A stretch of 64,000 bases of DNA from Dermacentor variabilis (GCF_050947875.1 NW_027460390.1:2418001-2482000); one strand, 5' to 3'; positions 10,909-22,369 are shown, numbered from the stretch's first letter. Notes: generated from the sequence alone by a model not told the origin. Translations and numbers: made by a program.

Positions 10909-12591
10909 TTCATTCATTTCATTTTTATTTATTTTTCGTTCTTACGTGCATTGTAAAAAAATGTTGGACCCGTAGCCAAAGGCTAGTGTGGGCCCGTACT
11001 CAATATACACATATTAGCAGCTACAAAATTTAGTACATGTCTACTTCCTAGTGATAAAATTTAAACAGTTTAGCGATCACACACACACGTGCAACCAACA
11101 AAAGAATGCAGTAGAAGCAGTAACACGTACGTTGACCGCACATGTTACGAGAGACTGGTAAGTTAAAATTTATATTTGTTGGATTCCTTGTAATACGGTT
11201 AGATATGATGAACAAGTCTGGCAACAACTAATGATTTCCGTGTAGAATGTTGTTAATCAAAATCGTAACTTTCATTTCGGATGCCAGGAGAAATGATAGT
11301 ATGCCCAGATGGCTGACTAGCATGGTGTTGTCATGAGGGTTTGTGTAGGTTATAAACGCAAGGCCCTTTTTTGTAACCGAATAAGCGGATCTACGTAGGT
11401 TCACCGCAGTATACGATGCGGCAATGGAAGAGAGAAAAGTAGATAATCTTAAGTATGTAAAGAATAAATTCCGCTCTACCTTTAATTAGTACATAGCAAG
11501 CAGGAGCTAATTTCGAGCATATACTGGATATATGTGGTCTCCACTTTAGGTTGCAATGTAATAACACTCCTAAGCATTTTACGGCGTCTAACTTTTCTGT
11601 AATACCAGCTTCAAGATAAATTTTCGCGCCTGTTGTGTCACGTTTAGAATATCGGGAGTGGAATACCAAGTATTTAGTTTTATCTCCGTTTAGTGTTAAT
11701 TTATTCCACCTACGTAAACCAAGTTGATATGTTTGCTAACTCGCAATTTATACTGCTCTGCAATTGATTAAGGGATTTACCTGAACATATTAGTGTGGTA
11801 TTGTCATCGTAAATAACCGCTTTTGATGATATTAGTGCTGATGGAAGGTCATTAGCATGTAACAAGAACAGTATGCGGCCCAAAATTGATCCCGTTGGAA
11901 CACCTGTAACAATAGCATTATATTGAAAGGAAAAGGGGCCACGACTTGCATATTGCTTACCTCCGCTTAAGTAGCTACAAAAGAGGTTTATAGTAGTTTC
12001 GTTAAAACCGTAGACCTGTATTTTTTTTTAGAAGTACGGAGCTAATCACTGTGTCGAAGGCTTTATTTAAATCTAAAAATGTTCCTACCGCAAAATCATT
12101 TTTGCGCAGCGTTGTGTTTATGAGTTAGTTCTAGCACTGCTGATGATGTTGATCGATTGGCTCGGAATCCATGCTATGAATCTGTTAGAAGCTTGTTTGC
12201 GTTTAGGTAGTGTTTTAATTGAGCCGCAATGACCTTCTCAAATACAGTATTTATATTGCTGACCACAGAGATAGGTCGATAGCTTCCAGGGTCATTGATG
12301 TCACCACCTTTACGCAGAGGAGAAACTCTTCCGATCTTTAAAATGTCAGGCTATGTGCCTGGGCTCATGGAGTTATTATTTTTGTAAGCACTGGCGCAAG
12401 AACATCAGCTTCTACGGTAATGTCATCGTAACAAGTAGCTTTGTAGCAAGGCATGCCATAATATAGTCGAGGTTACCGTATGCTTGTCCACTTGTTCTAA
12501 GCAAAACGTACTAGGGATCTTACAACCTCCTACATTTTTTTTATTATTGCATTGTGCTTGTTGTATTAACAAAGTGTTGTATTTTTTTTCC
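10909..12591 (-). mobile_element. LINE 3, CR1/Jockey-like non-LTR retrotransposon fragment, copy A
   Basis: The minus strand carries an RT region (around 12000-11750) and a C-terminal part (11391-11669) with the motif VKCLGVLLHCNLKWRPHI, a hallmark of the RT thumb in Jockey/CR1-type LINEs. The A-rich 3' end lies at about 10909-10935. It splits a Ty3-type pol gene (10498-10908 and 12592-12956). Copy A lacks about 170 bases of the pre-RT region that copy B keeps at 47570-47740. Stops and frameshifts are frequent. Confidence 0.8.
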
Positions 12592-12956
12592 GCTTCCGGA
12601 TTACAGCCACGACGTGGTGACGTGGCATGGTCCTGGCCCGTACCATGTCCTGCGCCAAGTGCCCGATGTCACATGTGAAATCACGCCTCTCCATTCCACC
12701 GCGTCTCGAGCCTCCGCCGATGTTGTCCACGTCACCCGCCTCAAGCGATGCCACTCGGGCGATCGAGCAAGCACCGGTATGGCTCATTCACCGCCGGAGT
12801 CCATGTGACCAAGCACAGCCAGAGATAAAGCTTAGGACAGATGTCGACGACGCTCGATGATGTAGCGCGGACTGGCTTCCACATTGTGTGCCAGTGAATA
12901 CTTGGTAAATACCCCGTAAATATATATTAAACCTCCCTTCTCCCCGCAACAATACA
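12592..12956 (+). pseudogene. Ty3-type pol 3' end, part 2, copy A
   Basis: The frame 12554-12808 contains WHGPGPYHVLRQVPDVTCEI followed by VVHVTRLKRC. This is the GPY/F module and C-terminal tail of a Ty3-type integrase, which contacts chromatin or DNA during integration. It follows directly from the fragment at 10498-10908 if LINE 3 is removed. The A-rich stretch TAAATATATATTAAA near 12920 and CCCCGCAACA near 12945 may be the end of a decayed LTR. The copy B homologue is 47807-48160. Confidence 0.82.
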
Positions 12957-13772
12957 CGTTATCCCAGTTCTCCGCATACAATGTTCTTAAGGCATGTACG
13001 CCTCATGCTATAATGCATGCGGCACAGTTGCCGTATTATCCTGTTGTTTATGGAACTCGTGCGGGCATCTTTACGCTGCTTAAAATTTCGCTATGAAGTT
13101 CTCACGTGTCTGCTATCTTTCTCTGCGCTGTTATTGCTTATAGGATTCTGGCAATACCATAATTGTCGAACTGGCATCCGCAAGGAGGTAAGAAAACGAC
13201 GTGAAAGCATTCGGTGTTTGTTAGGTGCGGTCCAACATTAGAACACTGCAAAACATATCCGGGTACGCAGCAGTTGCCCTTGTCCATCGACATCGCGGCT
13301 TTCAGCTGTCGCTACAGCGTAGCGGCCCGTGATCATAGAGACACTGCAACTGGCGTACTGCGAAGTTTCCTCTTGATTTCAGCCAAGCTGTACACTCTAC
13401 GCAGAAGTTAACATGCGTAGGAAACCCGCGTTCAATTTACTACATTGTAAAAGGCACCGGTCGCCAAGGGCAGAGACCAAAACACCTGACGTTGGCAGCT
13501 GACGGTGGTAGCCACCAGGTAGAATAGGCGACGGAATGTGTGACGTATAGGACACCACCTATTATTTCGCCTTTTCTGATGGGGAAATTCGCAATCGTGG
13601 AAAATTCGTCGTGCCTTGAGCCAATATAGTCCCTTTTTGATTCTCGCGCTGTTTTTTTTTTCACTCTGAACTGTAAAGAATCCAACGAAAATTGACAGAA
13701 CATCCAAAAAATATTCTGCATTCATCTTTAGGCGATAAAAAATCAATATTCCGCACTCGTGCGATTGGGTAT
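12957..13772. other. Unassigned sequence, shared
   Basis: Homologous to 48161-48990. A minus-strand stretch (13432-13746, 104 codons; in copy B part of a 115- to 122-codon frame) is open in both copies, but I recognise no domain. Ordinary-looking spacer otherwise. Confidence 0.4.
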
Positions 13773-13785
13773 TTAAATGAAGCCA
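13773..13785 (+). repeat. Target-site duplication of the SINE, left
   Basis: TTAAATGAAGCCA, repeated exactly at 14017-14029 on the other side of the SINE. Copy B has this site once (around 48983), uninterrupted. Confidence 0.95.
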
Positions 13786-14016
13786 CCTGCCGTGGTTGCT
13801 CAGTGGCTATGGTGTTGGGCTGCTGAGCACGAGGTCGCGGGATCGAATCCCGGCCACGGCGGCCGCATTTCGATGGGGGCGAAATGCGAAAACACCCGTG
13901 TGCTTAGATTTAGGTGCACGTTAAAAAACCCCAGGTGGTCAAAATTTCCGGAGTCCTCCACTGCGGCGTGCCTCATAATCAGAAAGTTGTTTTGGCACGT
14001 AAAACCCCAAATATTA
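13786..14016 (+). mobile_element. Ruka-like tRNA-derived SINE, copy A only
   Basis: A 231-bp element flanked by a 13-base target-site duplication. The head is tRNA-like: box A region TGGTTGCTCAGTGGCTATGG and box B GGGATCGAATCCC (near 13847), which would serve RNA polymerase III. The body then reads GATGGGGGCGAAATGCGAAA and ends in an AAATATTA tail. This matches my recollection of Ruka, a SINE family of hard ticks. Copy B lacks it, so insertion followed the duplication or distinguishes the haplotypes. Insertion split a minus-strand frame that is open in copy B (48776-49144). Confidence 0.92.
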
Positions 14017-14029
14017 TTAAATGAAGCCA
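14017..14029 (+). repeat. Target-site duplication of the SINE, right
   Basis: Exact copy of 13773-13785. Confidence 0.95.
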
Positions 14030-16017
14030 GCAAGACAGCACCTGCGGAGTTCCCGAAAAGTGAAAACCATGCCTAAAATTGTGCTGTTTAAATGCGGACC
14101 ACACTCTTCCGCCGTCATCATTTGGTACTCGTTTACGCTGCCGCACATGTACTGAGGCTACCCTAAAAGGGCCCAAGTCATGGATTTACACAAATACAAG
14201 TTACGACTATCAATTCGCGCTTGTTTGGAAGTTAGACCTTTGTATGATCACTATCGTAAACAAGCTGGACAATCTCGTTACCAACTCAGTCTTCCTTCCA
14301 TCGGCGGCCCACGTTGTGTCCTGCGCACGGAAGAAAGACTCGTCGTTCTTGTGTCTCTATCTTGCGTTTTTCTCCGTCCCTGTTCATTTCGCTGTTGCTA
14401 ATTGTGCACCGATAACGACTTGCCCACTCACCGTTGTCGCAAAGCAAATTTTAAAATCGCGCGTATTTGAGCGCGCGCCTTGTCTTCGCGGAAATTCTAT
14501 TCTTCATCGTTTTTGGTTCCGTCGCGCAGTCGACCTCGCCCCTCGCGAAGGAATCCCGAGACAGCGTGCCACGAGCAAGGCGTGCCCACAGAATCGCGCA
14601 GATGATCGTGCGAACCACGCGACCCAAGATCCAGCAGCTTGGCTCCACGGATTTCGCCCAACACTGCGTCCAAACCTAGAAGCGGCCCAACTACGCGGTG
14701 GATGATGCCAAAGGACCTGACGCCACGGCAAAGCTCCAACGGAAGCGTAAGACCCTTACTTCGCTCGCTGCTTCGTCGGTCAAGGGGGCAACGAAAACCT
14801 TTCTCACACGCCGTGGTGGCTTAGCTGCTATATCACCCTCTGCTTCTCAGCACAGAGGTCGTGGATTCGATTTTTCCCTCCAGGTATAGCGTACTATAAT
14901 GATAGCCGCGTTGCTACTGTCGTACACGCGGAAAATATTTCGGAATAAATGCAAGTGCGAACAAGAGTAAATAATCGCAACACCCGTTCTATGTAACAAT
15001 ATATAGCTGAGTATTATCTGCACTCGTTCCGTAGACGGTGCTTAAGCATGTTGTCGACCCAAATTCACACTGCGGTGAATTAATTAGGCTACAGTTTACA
15101 TGAATGTGAAGCAGGAAATGCAATAACGTGGCCTAGTACATTTCAAATTGTTCGCGTTTGACTTTATGCTGTTAATACCTAAGAATATAGACATGGCTGA
15201 CGCCAACAACGTATCACATTCCAGCAGGACACGGAAAAACACAAATATACCGCATCGTGTGATCTTTTGCCTTTTTCACTTCACATACACCAATAGCGTA
15301 CGTGTATATACAACGCAGCGCTCTGTATTGACGTAGTGAAAGGCCTAACCGACAATTTGACGCTTCCTGAATAGAGCAGGCATATTCACAGCTAATACCC
15401 AAACCTGAAGCTTTACCTACCGGTATTCATTCGGTGTTGAAAATGTTCTTTTATATAGAAAAATGCAGCTAAGGTTTTGCTTTGGGAAATGACGTTGACA
15501 TTGTGCTTGAAGAATATATTCGCACGTAGGTTGTAGGTGATATTCGCACGTAGGTGATATTCGCACGTAGGTTGTCACAATTATGCGGCAGTGGAGCGCA
15601 GGCTACGAGATATTCTCTGGCACTCGAAACTGTCGCCGAGAAGGACTACGTAGACATCGCTTTGGTTTTCTGCGGCGCATTGCACGATTTCACTCTCATC
15701 CGCGTGGTTCTCGCTCTTCATATTGGTAACGCCAGTGATAGTTGCTAAACTAACGCCTCGCTGCCGTAAAATACAACATCTAAGTAGAGAAGCTGCACAT
15801 CGTGATGTCACGAGCACCCCGCCGGCTGCCGTCAGTTTCAGTATAACCAAGCTAGTTTAAAGAAAAAACTGTACACACGCCTACTTTCTGTAAATATGAG
15901 GTGAATATTAGGCTAATTTCGTAATGTTACTTGGTGCACTTACTCTTCAAGGAGACACAAACCATGCCTTAGAGATGTGCTATGTGAACAGCAGAGTGTA
16001 GTAACAGCACGACAGGT
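14030..16017. other. Unassigned sequence with a SINE-head remnant, shared
   Basis: Homologous to 48991-51269. At 14810-14886 a tRNA-like SINE head is visible (box A-like GTGGCTTAGCTGC, box B-like GTGGATTCGATTTT). At 15530-15575 a short motif, ATTCGCACGTAGG, is present three times, while copy B has it once (around 50561). No gene is recognised; ORFs in 14467-14739 overlap on all frames and look like composition effects. Confidence 0.45.
14810..14886 (+). mobile_element. tRNA-derived SINE head fragment, copy A
   Basis: Contains GTGGCTTAGCTGC, then CTTCTCAGCA, then GTCGTGGATTCGATT, a box A / box B pair like that of the Ruka-like SINE. No body or tail follows. The copy B counterpart is 49838-49908, so the fragment predates the duplication. 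Confidence 0.7.
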
Positions 16018-17055
16018 GTTTGTCCACAGGTCTGCAAGATGGGACCGCAGAGCGGCCGCTTACGAGTGTCCGCTCAGTGCCTGGTCGGCAGCTGTCCCAG
16101 CGTGTGCCAGTCGGTCAACCAGCTCTTCTCCAACCTTCGCTCCGTGCGTAGCATCTTGGGCCATCACCGGGTGGACCTCGACAAGTCCTGCACGACCAGC
16201 GCAGTCGATGCGTGCTTCAACCTTGCGCAGCGGACCCTATGGAACAACTTCCTGTGGGTCATCATCATCGAGCTACGCGAAGGACAGCTGGCCCTGGCTT
16301 GCCTGCGCGGACGCGTGGTTCCATTGGCCTTCGGCAAGCCGCGTAGGCGCTCGTTCATTCTGGTTAACTGGTCGCTGATGGAGCACCACTCCATCGAGTT
16401 CGTGGAGTTGTGCGAGTCCCGCATGTCGCCAAAGCAGTTCCTGTTACGGGACGGCCTCGAGCTTAGCGAACACCTGAGGCACGTCAGGCTCTGCTACCAC
16501 CTGCTGGACTACCCCACGAGGGACCTGATGGACGCGCTCCGCTGCACAGTGACCACGCTCGACGAACTGGAGATCGTGGGCGTGAGCATTCTGCGCGGGC
16601 TGCCAGACAGGTGCGACGTCATGCGCACGCTCGTTTGCTACGAGAACTAGAGTGACGTGCCCGAGGCTCACGCGTTGATGCGCTGATGCGCGTGCTACGC
16701 GGCAGCGCCAGATCCACGTCCAAGAGCTGTACCCGAGAGCCGACTCCTGCTACGTGCTGGCCGACCTCGTGTCCTGCGTCGCAGTCATTGAGGAGCTCGT
16801 CGTGAGCCCCTGTGCGACATGCACGTAGGGGACGCTGCAAGGTTTCGCGGCGTTCTTCGTACAACTCGCCGGAAGGCGCGCGAAACTCGAGATACTCGAG
16901 AAGTGCAGCTTTGAAGCGAACGAGTTGGACCTCGTAGACTTCTCCATTGCGCTGAGCGAATTGCTCGGTGGCCTGGCGCATTTGGATACTTTTGTATGTC
17001 AGCGCGAGATACTCGTCATTTGAAAGGCGTATTAAAGAGTTTTCTTTTGCTACTT
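16018..17055 (+). pseudogene. Leucine-rich protein pseudogene, copy A
   Basis: A plus-strand frame of 203 codons (16039-16650) follows a plausible splice acceptor (TGTTTGTCCACAG, ending about 16029). Leucine-rich text such as LSEHLRHVRLCYHLLDYP and TLDELEIVGVSILRGLPD recurs every 25-30 residues, as in LRR domains of F-box-type proteins. After the stop at 16648, coding-like LRR text resumes in another frame (about 16711-17022: SCYVLADLVSC, then a TAG, then LAGRRAKLEILEKCSFEANE). The break, frameshift and second stop occur at the same places in copy B, so the gene was already broken before the copies separated. Unrecognised exons remain possible. The exact family is unknown to me. Confidence 0.6.
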
Positions 17056-18127
17056 TGGCCACTTTTTATGGATGAGTGATGTCGCACAGTAAACAATGGG
17101 ACATACATAGTGACCCAAGTTGCCTATTAGATTAAGCCTTTAAGTTATGTGCCGGTTGCGATCTTTGCAAGCAGACTACCCGTGCCACTGTGTATATGCC
17201 CGAATCAGATTTGCATGTAAAAGAATTACGCACAATTAATTACTTGCAGTCAATTGACTTTAACCTCGCTAACTGAACCTCAATACGGCGCGTATTTCCT
17301 CTCCTGCCCACTCTCCGCCTTCCTGCTTTGCGAGCGCGAGGAGCCACCGTAGCATCAAGACACCATTCTCGGCTCATCCACCCAGGCATTCGCTCACACC
17401 CACAGCACACGGGGGGCAACCGGGGTGTTATGGCGCTTAGACTTAATGCGGAACGTCACGGCGACGCCGACTGCGAACATTCGCCCAGCGTGTCGATCTA
17501 ATTGTTATTGCAATAAAAGAACGTTTTACAGTTACGCTTGACGACGACGCGTGCGGTCAAATGGTTTCGTTTGCACTCGACTCTGCGTCAACTGCGCTCT
17601 TTCGCGTTTCAGCAGTTTCGTTATCGCGTACTGCTGCGCTGGTTTAGCTGGCTCGTGAAACTCGTACAAATTGCAAGTAGCAGAGAACGAGACCCATCGC
17701 GACGACCTTCAAAGACCGTATTTATGATTCGCCGCCTGCTTTCCCTTTCTTTCTCGCCCCCTCTGCTCTGAATCAGTCTTGCTCGATTTCTGGCCACGCT
17801 TTTGCGTTTTGAAACAGAAACCATATTGCCAGCTGTCATGCGTTACTACTTTGACTCACTGACTGCAATAAAGGGCGGTGTGGGTGTATGCAATATTCCG
17901 ACTCCCCGCTCAAGGCGGGTGATTTGAATTGAGTAATAGAGGTTGGTAAAAGACGATTGAAGCTTTAGTGGCACAAAAGTATGTCGAACACAATCACCGG
18001 AGGCACACAAAAGCAAAGTTGCCAATAGTGCTGAGAGACTTTGATTCTGGGAAATTTTTGTGCGTATTAAAAAAAGGAAGTTAGCACACTAAGCAAACTA
18101 AGAACAAAATCTTGGTGGCGCTTAATT
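17056..18127. other. Unassigned sequence, shared
   Basis: Homologous to 52300-53367. Short overlapping ORFs only; I recognise nothing. The two copies part at 18111 (copy B 53367), where 2.7 kb present in B is missing from A. Confidence 0.4.
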
Positions 18128-18330
18128 ATTTAAAAGTATTTGCGCTTAATGAAGGAGATAAATAAAGGATAAATTATTTGAAATGAAAGTGGATGAAAAA
18201 GCAACTTGCCGCAGGTGGGGAAAGATCACACAAGCTTCACATTTCGCATGCGATGCTCTACCAATTGAGCTACCGAGGCGCCGTGTCCCCATCCACTTTC
18301 TTGGGTATTTATGTTTCCTTGTAGGACCGT
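18128..18330 (-). mobile_element. tRNA-derived SINE (second family), 3'-truncated, copy A
   Basis: On the minus strand: a GCGCCTCGGTAGCTCAATTG box A region (ending 18282), an anticodon-like hairpin, then a degenerate box B (GATCTTTCCCC) and CCTGCGGCAAG. The tRNA-like domain is flanked by an inverted pair AAGTGGATG / CATCCACTT (18189 and 18290). The 3' tail seen in the next copy (18527) is cut off here at the A/B junction. Confidence 0.75.
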
Positions 18331-18526
18331 GGGAGTGTTAGCCAGCGCCACCTCTCACACACCTTGACGGCGGGTGTGGAACATCCTTTCTGCCGCAGGC
18401 GTCACGAGAACGTGATCTTTTTGGGTGAAGGAAACCAGTCAATAAACCCACGCATGCTACCTGAAGCCATCAATGTTGCCGGATTCGAGACCCTCGTTAC
18501 GTAATAAACGAGGGTCTGTCACAAGA

Positions 18527-18725
18527 AGTCATATCACAAGAAGTCAACAAACACTGACACCAAGGACAACATAGGGGAAATTATTTGCGCTTAATAAAGG
18601 AGATAAAGAAACGATAAATTAATGGAAATGAAAGTGGATGAAAAAGCAACTTGCCGCAGGTGGGGAACGATCACACAAGCTTCGCATTTCGCGCGCGATG
18701 CTCTACCAATTGAGCTACCGGGAAA
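18527..18725 (-). mobile_element. tRNA-derived SINE (second family), copy A
   Basis: Same family as 18128-18330, with a fuller 3' tail (TGTTGTCCTTGGTGTCAGTG then ACTTCTTGTGATATGACT on the minus strand). Its head meets, at about 18722, a plus-strand piece of the same head (GTGGGATCGTTCCCCACCTG), so two heads are joined head to head. The copy B counterpart is 56545-56745. Confidence 0.75.
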
Positions 18726-18904
18726 TTCGAAGGTTGTGGGATCGTTCCCCACCTGCGGCAAGTGATTGATTTAACTGGGCAATCGCTGGACCATGGAAAC
18801 GAAAGCGGTTGAACGTGAGAGGGGAAGCTGAATTGTGCCGACTGTACATGAAGCATAACCTTGACTTAGAGCCCGCACGGCTAGCTTCGAACGTCAAGCA
18901 CAGT

Positions 18905-19112
18905 AGTACCTGAGTGTCTATGACGTTGCGCCGCTGAGCTCGAGGTCGCGGGTTCGATCCCGGCCATGGTGGTCATATTCCAATGGGGGCGGAATGGTGA
19001 AACGCTCGTCTACAGTGCAGGAACCCCAGGTGGGCATGCATCATCTAGAGTTGCCTGCTACGCCATGCCTTCCAATAATATAATAAATTTTGCGAGTAAA
19101 ACCCCACAATTT
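18905..19112 (+). mobile_element. Older Ruka-like SINE, copy A
   Basis: Box B GGGTTCGATCCC is clear at 18951, preceded by CTGAGCTCGAGGTC and followed by the CATTCCAATGGGGGCGGAAT body. The tail is a diverged TTTTGCGAGTAAAACCCC. It is also present in copy B (56937-57144), so it predates the duplication. Box A is decayed. Confidence 0.82.
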
Positions 19113-19162
19113 TCGTTTAATGTGACGCGCATTCTTCGCTCTCTTGGGAGATGTTGAGATTG

Positions 19163-19163
19163 C

Positions 19164-19249
<86 letters not shown>

Positions 19250-19250
19250 G

Positions 19251-19306
<56 letters not shown>
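19163..19306. repeat. (TCTA)n microsatellite, copy A
   Basis: About 36 tetranucleotide units with one variant. Copy B has about 23 units at 57199-57287. The Leu-Ser-Ile-Tyr repeat ORF in it is an artefact. Confidence 0.97.
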
Positions 19307-19319
19307 ACTCCGACACAGC

Positions 19320-19339
19320 TGAGTGAGTGAGTGAGTGAA
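19320..19339. repeat. Short (GAGT)n run at a retroelement end, copy A
   Basis: Five GAGT units followed by GAAGAAACATTATTGAAGG. On the minus strand this looks like a polyadenylation-type 3' end with a CACT tail. Copy B has about 20 units (57302-57381). Confidence 0.8.
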
Positions 19340-19434
19340 GAAACATTATTGAAGGTCCGGCGAGAACGCGAACTCGTCGCGCACCCAAGTTGTCTACCAG
19401 TTGGGACACCAGGAATTTGCTCGTAGTCGGGAGG

Positions 19435-20730
19435 CTGTCGTGGCCATTTCATCGTCGTCATTCCAGCTTCGTCATCTGACTCTAGTCATGCATCCCTCGT
19501 CACGTCGTCTTCGCCGACAAAGTGATCAAGCTTGCCTGATAGCTTCGACAACAACGCGCTTTTGATCGTGATGCCGCTGGGATGGTTGCTTCTTCGCCTT
19601 TTCAGCTTTGTCATCCGACTGTCGTCATGCCATCGGCGCGACGCTGTTGTAACACTGTCTTCATATCTTCGTTTTCATATCGTCGTCGAGATGCCGCCGT
19701 GGCCGTTCCGTCATCATTTCTCCAGCTTCGCCATCCGACTTTCGTCATGCCTTCTTCTTCACGCTATCGCCCTAACGCCATCGTTGCCATACAGTTGTCG
19801 TCATGGAATCGACACGCCATCGTCGTCATGCGTTCATCGTCATCCCATTGTCTCCACACTGTCGTCGTGCCAAGGTCTCAATTGAGTGGTCGTCACTCTT
19901 TCGTTTCTATACCGTCGTCGTGATGTCTTCGTGGTCGTTCAATCCTAGTTATTCTAACTTCGTCATGCTACTGTGGTTGTGCTGTCTTCCTTAGACCCTC
20001 GCAATTGCAGTCATACTGATCACGTCAGGCTATCGCCTTACCATCGTAATCACTTCAGATATGTTATCCCAGTATCGTCGTGCCATAGTCGTTATACCGC
20101 CTTCCTCATCATATTGTCCTCATACCATTGTCATGCCATCGTCATCATTGAGTCGCCGTCATACAGCTGTCTGCATACATTTGGTGCCATACCGTCGTCG
20201 TGCCGTCGCGGTCGTTCTATAGTCATCCTCTTAACTTCGTCATCCACCTGTCGTCATGCTGGCGCCGGCATGCCATCATCGTCGCACAGTCGTCGTCATC
20301 CGGTTGCCATCACATTGTCGTCTTGATAATGCCAAGCGAGTCATTTTATTGTAATTATGCAGCCTTTCTTTATTCGCGATGATGCCGCCGTTCCCATGCC
20401 ATTGTCGTCATTGTGTCGCCTTCAGACGGTCGCTGTCGTGCATCCGTTGTCCCACCGTCGTCGTAAAGTCGTCATGCGGTCGTGCTCGTGCCATCGCCGC
20501 CATTCCAGCTTCTTTATCCGGTTGCCTTCATCCGGTTGTAGTTATAGTATCGTCATCATTTCACCATTGTCATCTCATTGTCTTCATGTTCTCGACGTCA
20601 TACTGCCTTTGTTGTTCCATCGACGTTTATATATCCTTGTTCCTTCCATCGCCGTCACAGCGCCGTCGTCATGGAGTAATTGTCGTGCCACCATTCTCGT
20701 TGGCAACTTTGCCAAGCAAGTGGCATAGAA
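19435..20730 (+). repeat. Degenerate CGTCGTCATGCC-rich array, copy A
   Basis: The stretch is dominated by CGTC, CATC and GTCGTCATGCC words at irregular spacing. All frames give Ser/His/Arg-rich ORFs, which I take to be composition effects. An inverted relative lies at 22370-23690. Copy B has the same array, split at 58172 by the LTR retrotransposon. Confidence 0.85.
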
Positions 20731-22369
20731 AAGTTTGCCTATAGTGGATGCAGGCCGCGTCGCTTAAAGCAGAAGTAATAAGTAATTCAAGTATTTCATG
20801 ACAAGTGGAAATTAGAAATAAACAATATTCGGCAATATGAATTGTCACAACATCACTTGAATGATAATTGCATTACCGTCGACAACCATCTTCAGATAGG
20901 TTCCGCCATAACTTTTTTCAAACGTATGCAAACTCGAGGGCTTCGGTACTAACGGTAGAGTTAATCACATTTGCGTTTTGTCGGTTGTAGTGTCCAAGCT
21001 TCCTGGTTCCCGTTTTTGTCAAATACATCTTACTCGCCGTTCTCAACTTTTTTGGGAGGGTTCGAACATTCAGATTCCCTCTCTTGTGAGCGATGCTGCA
21101 ACATCCTAAACAGAACCGATTCAGAGAACGCGGGAACCTTTAGCAACCTCTGCTGATACTTTTCCGGAACTAGATGTTAGTCAAGTGAGTAATGTCAGCC
21201 TTGGCTGTGTGCAAAGAAAGGGAACGCACTTGAATTTATTACTGCCGCCGATGGGATACATGACTGCTGTTAATGTTTGTCTCGTTCACAGAGGCTCAAC
21301 AACAGAGAGGTAGCTGTTTTGAATGGTGACGCCACGCACTATTCGTGAGACAAACCAATCCTGATGTGTTTCAAATGAGGACGCATCATCTTGCATAAGG
21401 TCACTATCTTCCTGTTTGGTAGAGTATTTTGATACAGTTCAACTTCTATTGAAAGTTATAAATTTTCACTTAAATGTTAATCAGTATAGAAAAAGCGACC
21501 GAAAAACATAAATCAAAATGAGCGCTTCAATGGGCCAAGGTCGAACAGGTTGTTCTGTTATAGCTGCCTCTTGCGGTTGTTTGAAAACAAGTGGAAGTGG
21601 TAGGACTGAAGCCCAGTGAGATGTCTACGAGTTCTTCAGGGTCATTTTGCATTTTCTTTAGCTTGTTTGTAGGATCAGCAACCGTTTTTTTTCATTGTCC
21701 CCCCAGGGGTTGAAGCTCAGACCAGCACAACGAGAAGCATATCTTGCGCTCCTCTACTTTTGCAAAATGGCACACCCCGCATGTGCTTAGTTCTCGTATT
21801 TCCCCTCACATTACCTCGTAAGACGGTGGGGACGCTTTACGATGCAGCTGCATTAGTTTTCGCTTTACAAGGGAAATATGTTTCAAGCTAGGAAATTAGC
21901 TCGGAGCTTGCTTCGCAAGTGAAAGATCGGATGTAGTAATTGTGGCTGAGGAAGCATGAGATTTCTTGAGCGAACATCAACATAGGGTAAATTGCACATT
22001 CGCTACTAGTGCATATGCGCTACTAGTGCTGGCATTTCTATGTTGGGAAGTGCTCCTATGCTGCAAGACTGACCATGGCATTAGATATTTTAGCCACACC
22101 TTTAGATAAAGTAGGATTTTGAGTAGAGTATTGGATTAAAAAAGATACCGTAGAACCTATATCGCCATGACTGTCGACGGTAATTGAATTAGCATTCAGG
22201 CAATGCAGCGACGAACCAGATTTCTCGAGTCAGCTTTATTTGAAATCGTTTGCGGTCATTCTGACACTTGCATAGCTTCAGCTACATGTGGTGCCAACTC
22301 TAGGTTGTATCGACCCACGTTGCTTTTGGCACTCGCTTGCGAAGGTCGCGTATGAGCATGCTAGGACGT
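20731..22369. other. Unassigned spacer between the inverted arrays
   Basis: The left third (to 21078) is also seen at the right end of the window (63656-64000). No gene or recognised repeat. It forms the loop of the inverted array pair. Confidence 0.5.

Noticed and set aside
13790..13860. tRNA gene at the SINE head
   Set aside because: The target-site duplication and SINE body show it is part of a retroposed element.
14451..14739. Several overlapping ORFs on both strands
   Set aside because: No recognised domain; Arg/Ala-rich in every frame, so composition is the likely cause.
15977..16378. 133-codon ORF overlapping the leucine-rich pseudogene
   Set aside because: A shadow frame of the better-supported leucine-rich frame.
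18240..18282. tRNA gene on the minus strand
   Set aside because: Box A is good, but box B is degenerate, the acceptor stem does not close and copies recur nearby. It is a SINE head.
19144..19326. ORF with Leu-Ser-Ile-Tyr repeats
   Set aside because: A translation of (TCTA)n.
19532..20744. Ser/His/Arg-rich ORFs, also at 22278-22928 and 57651-58041, as possible proteins
   Set aside because: Present in all frames of a CGTC/CATC-rich array; no domain and no codon constraint visible.
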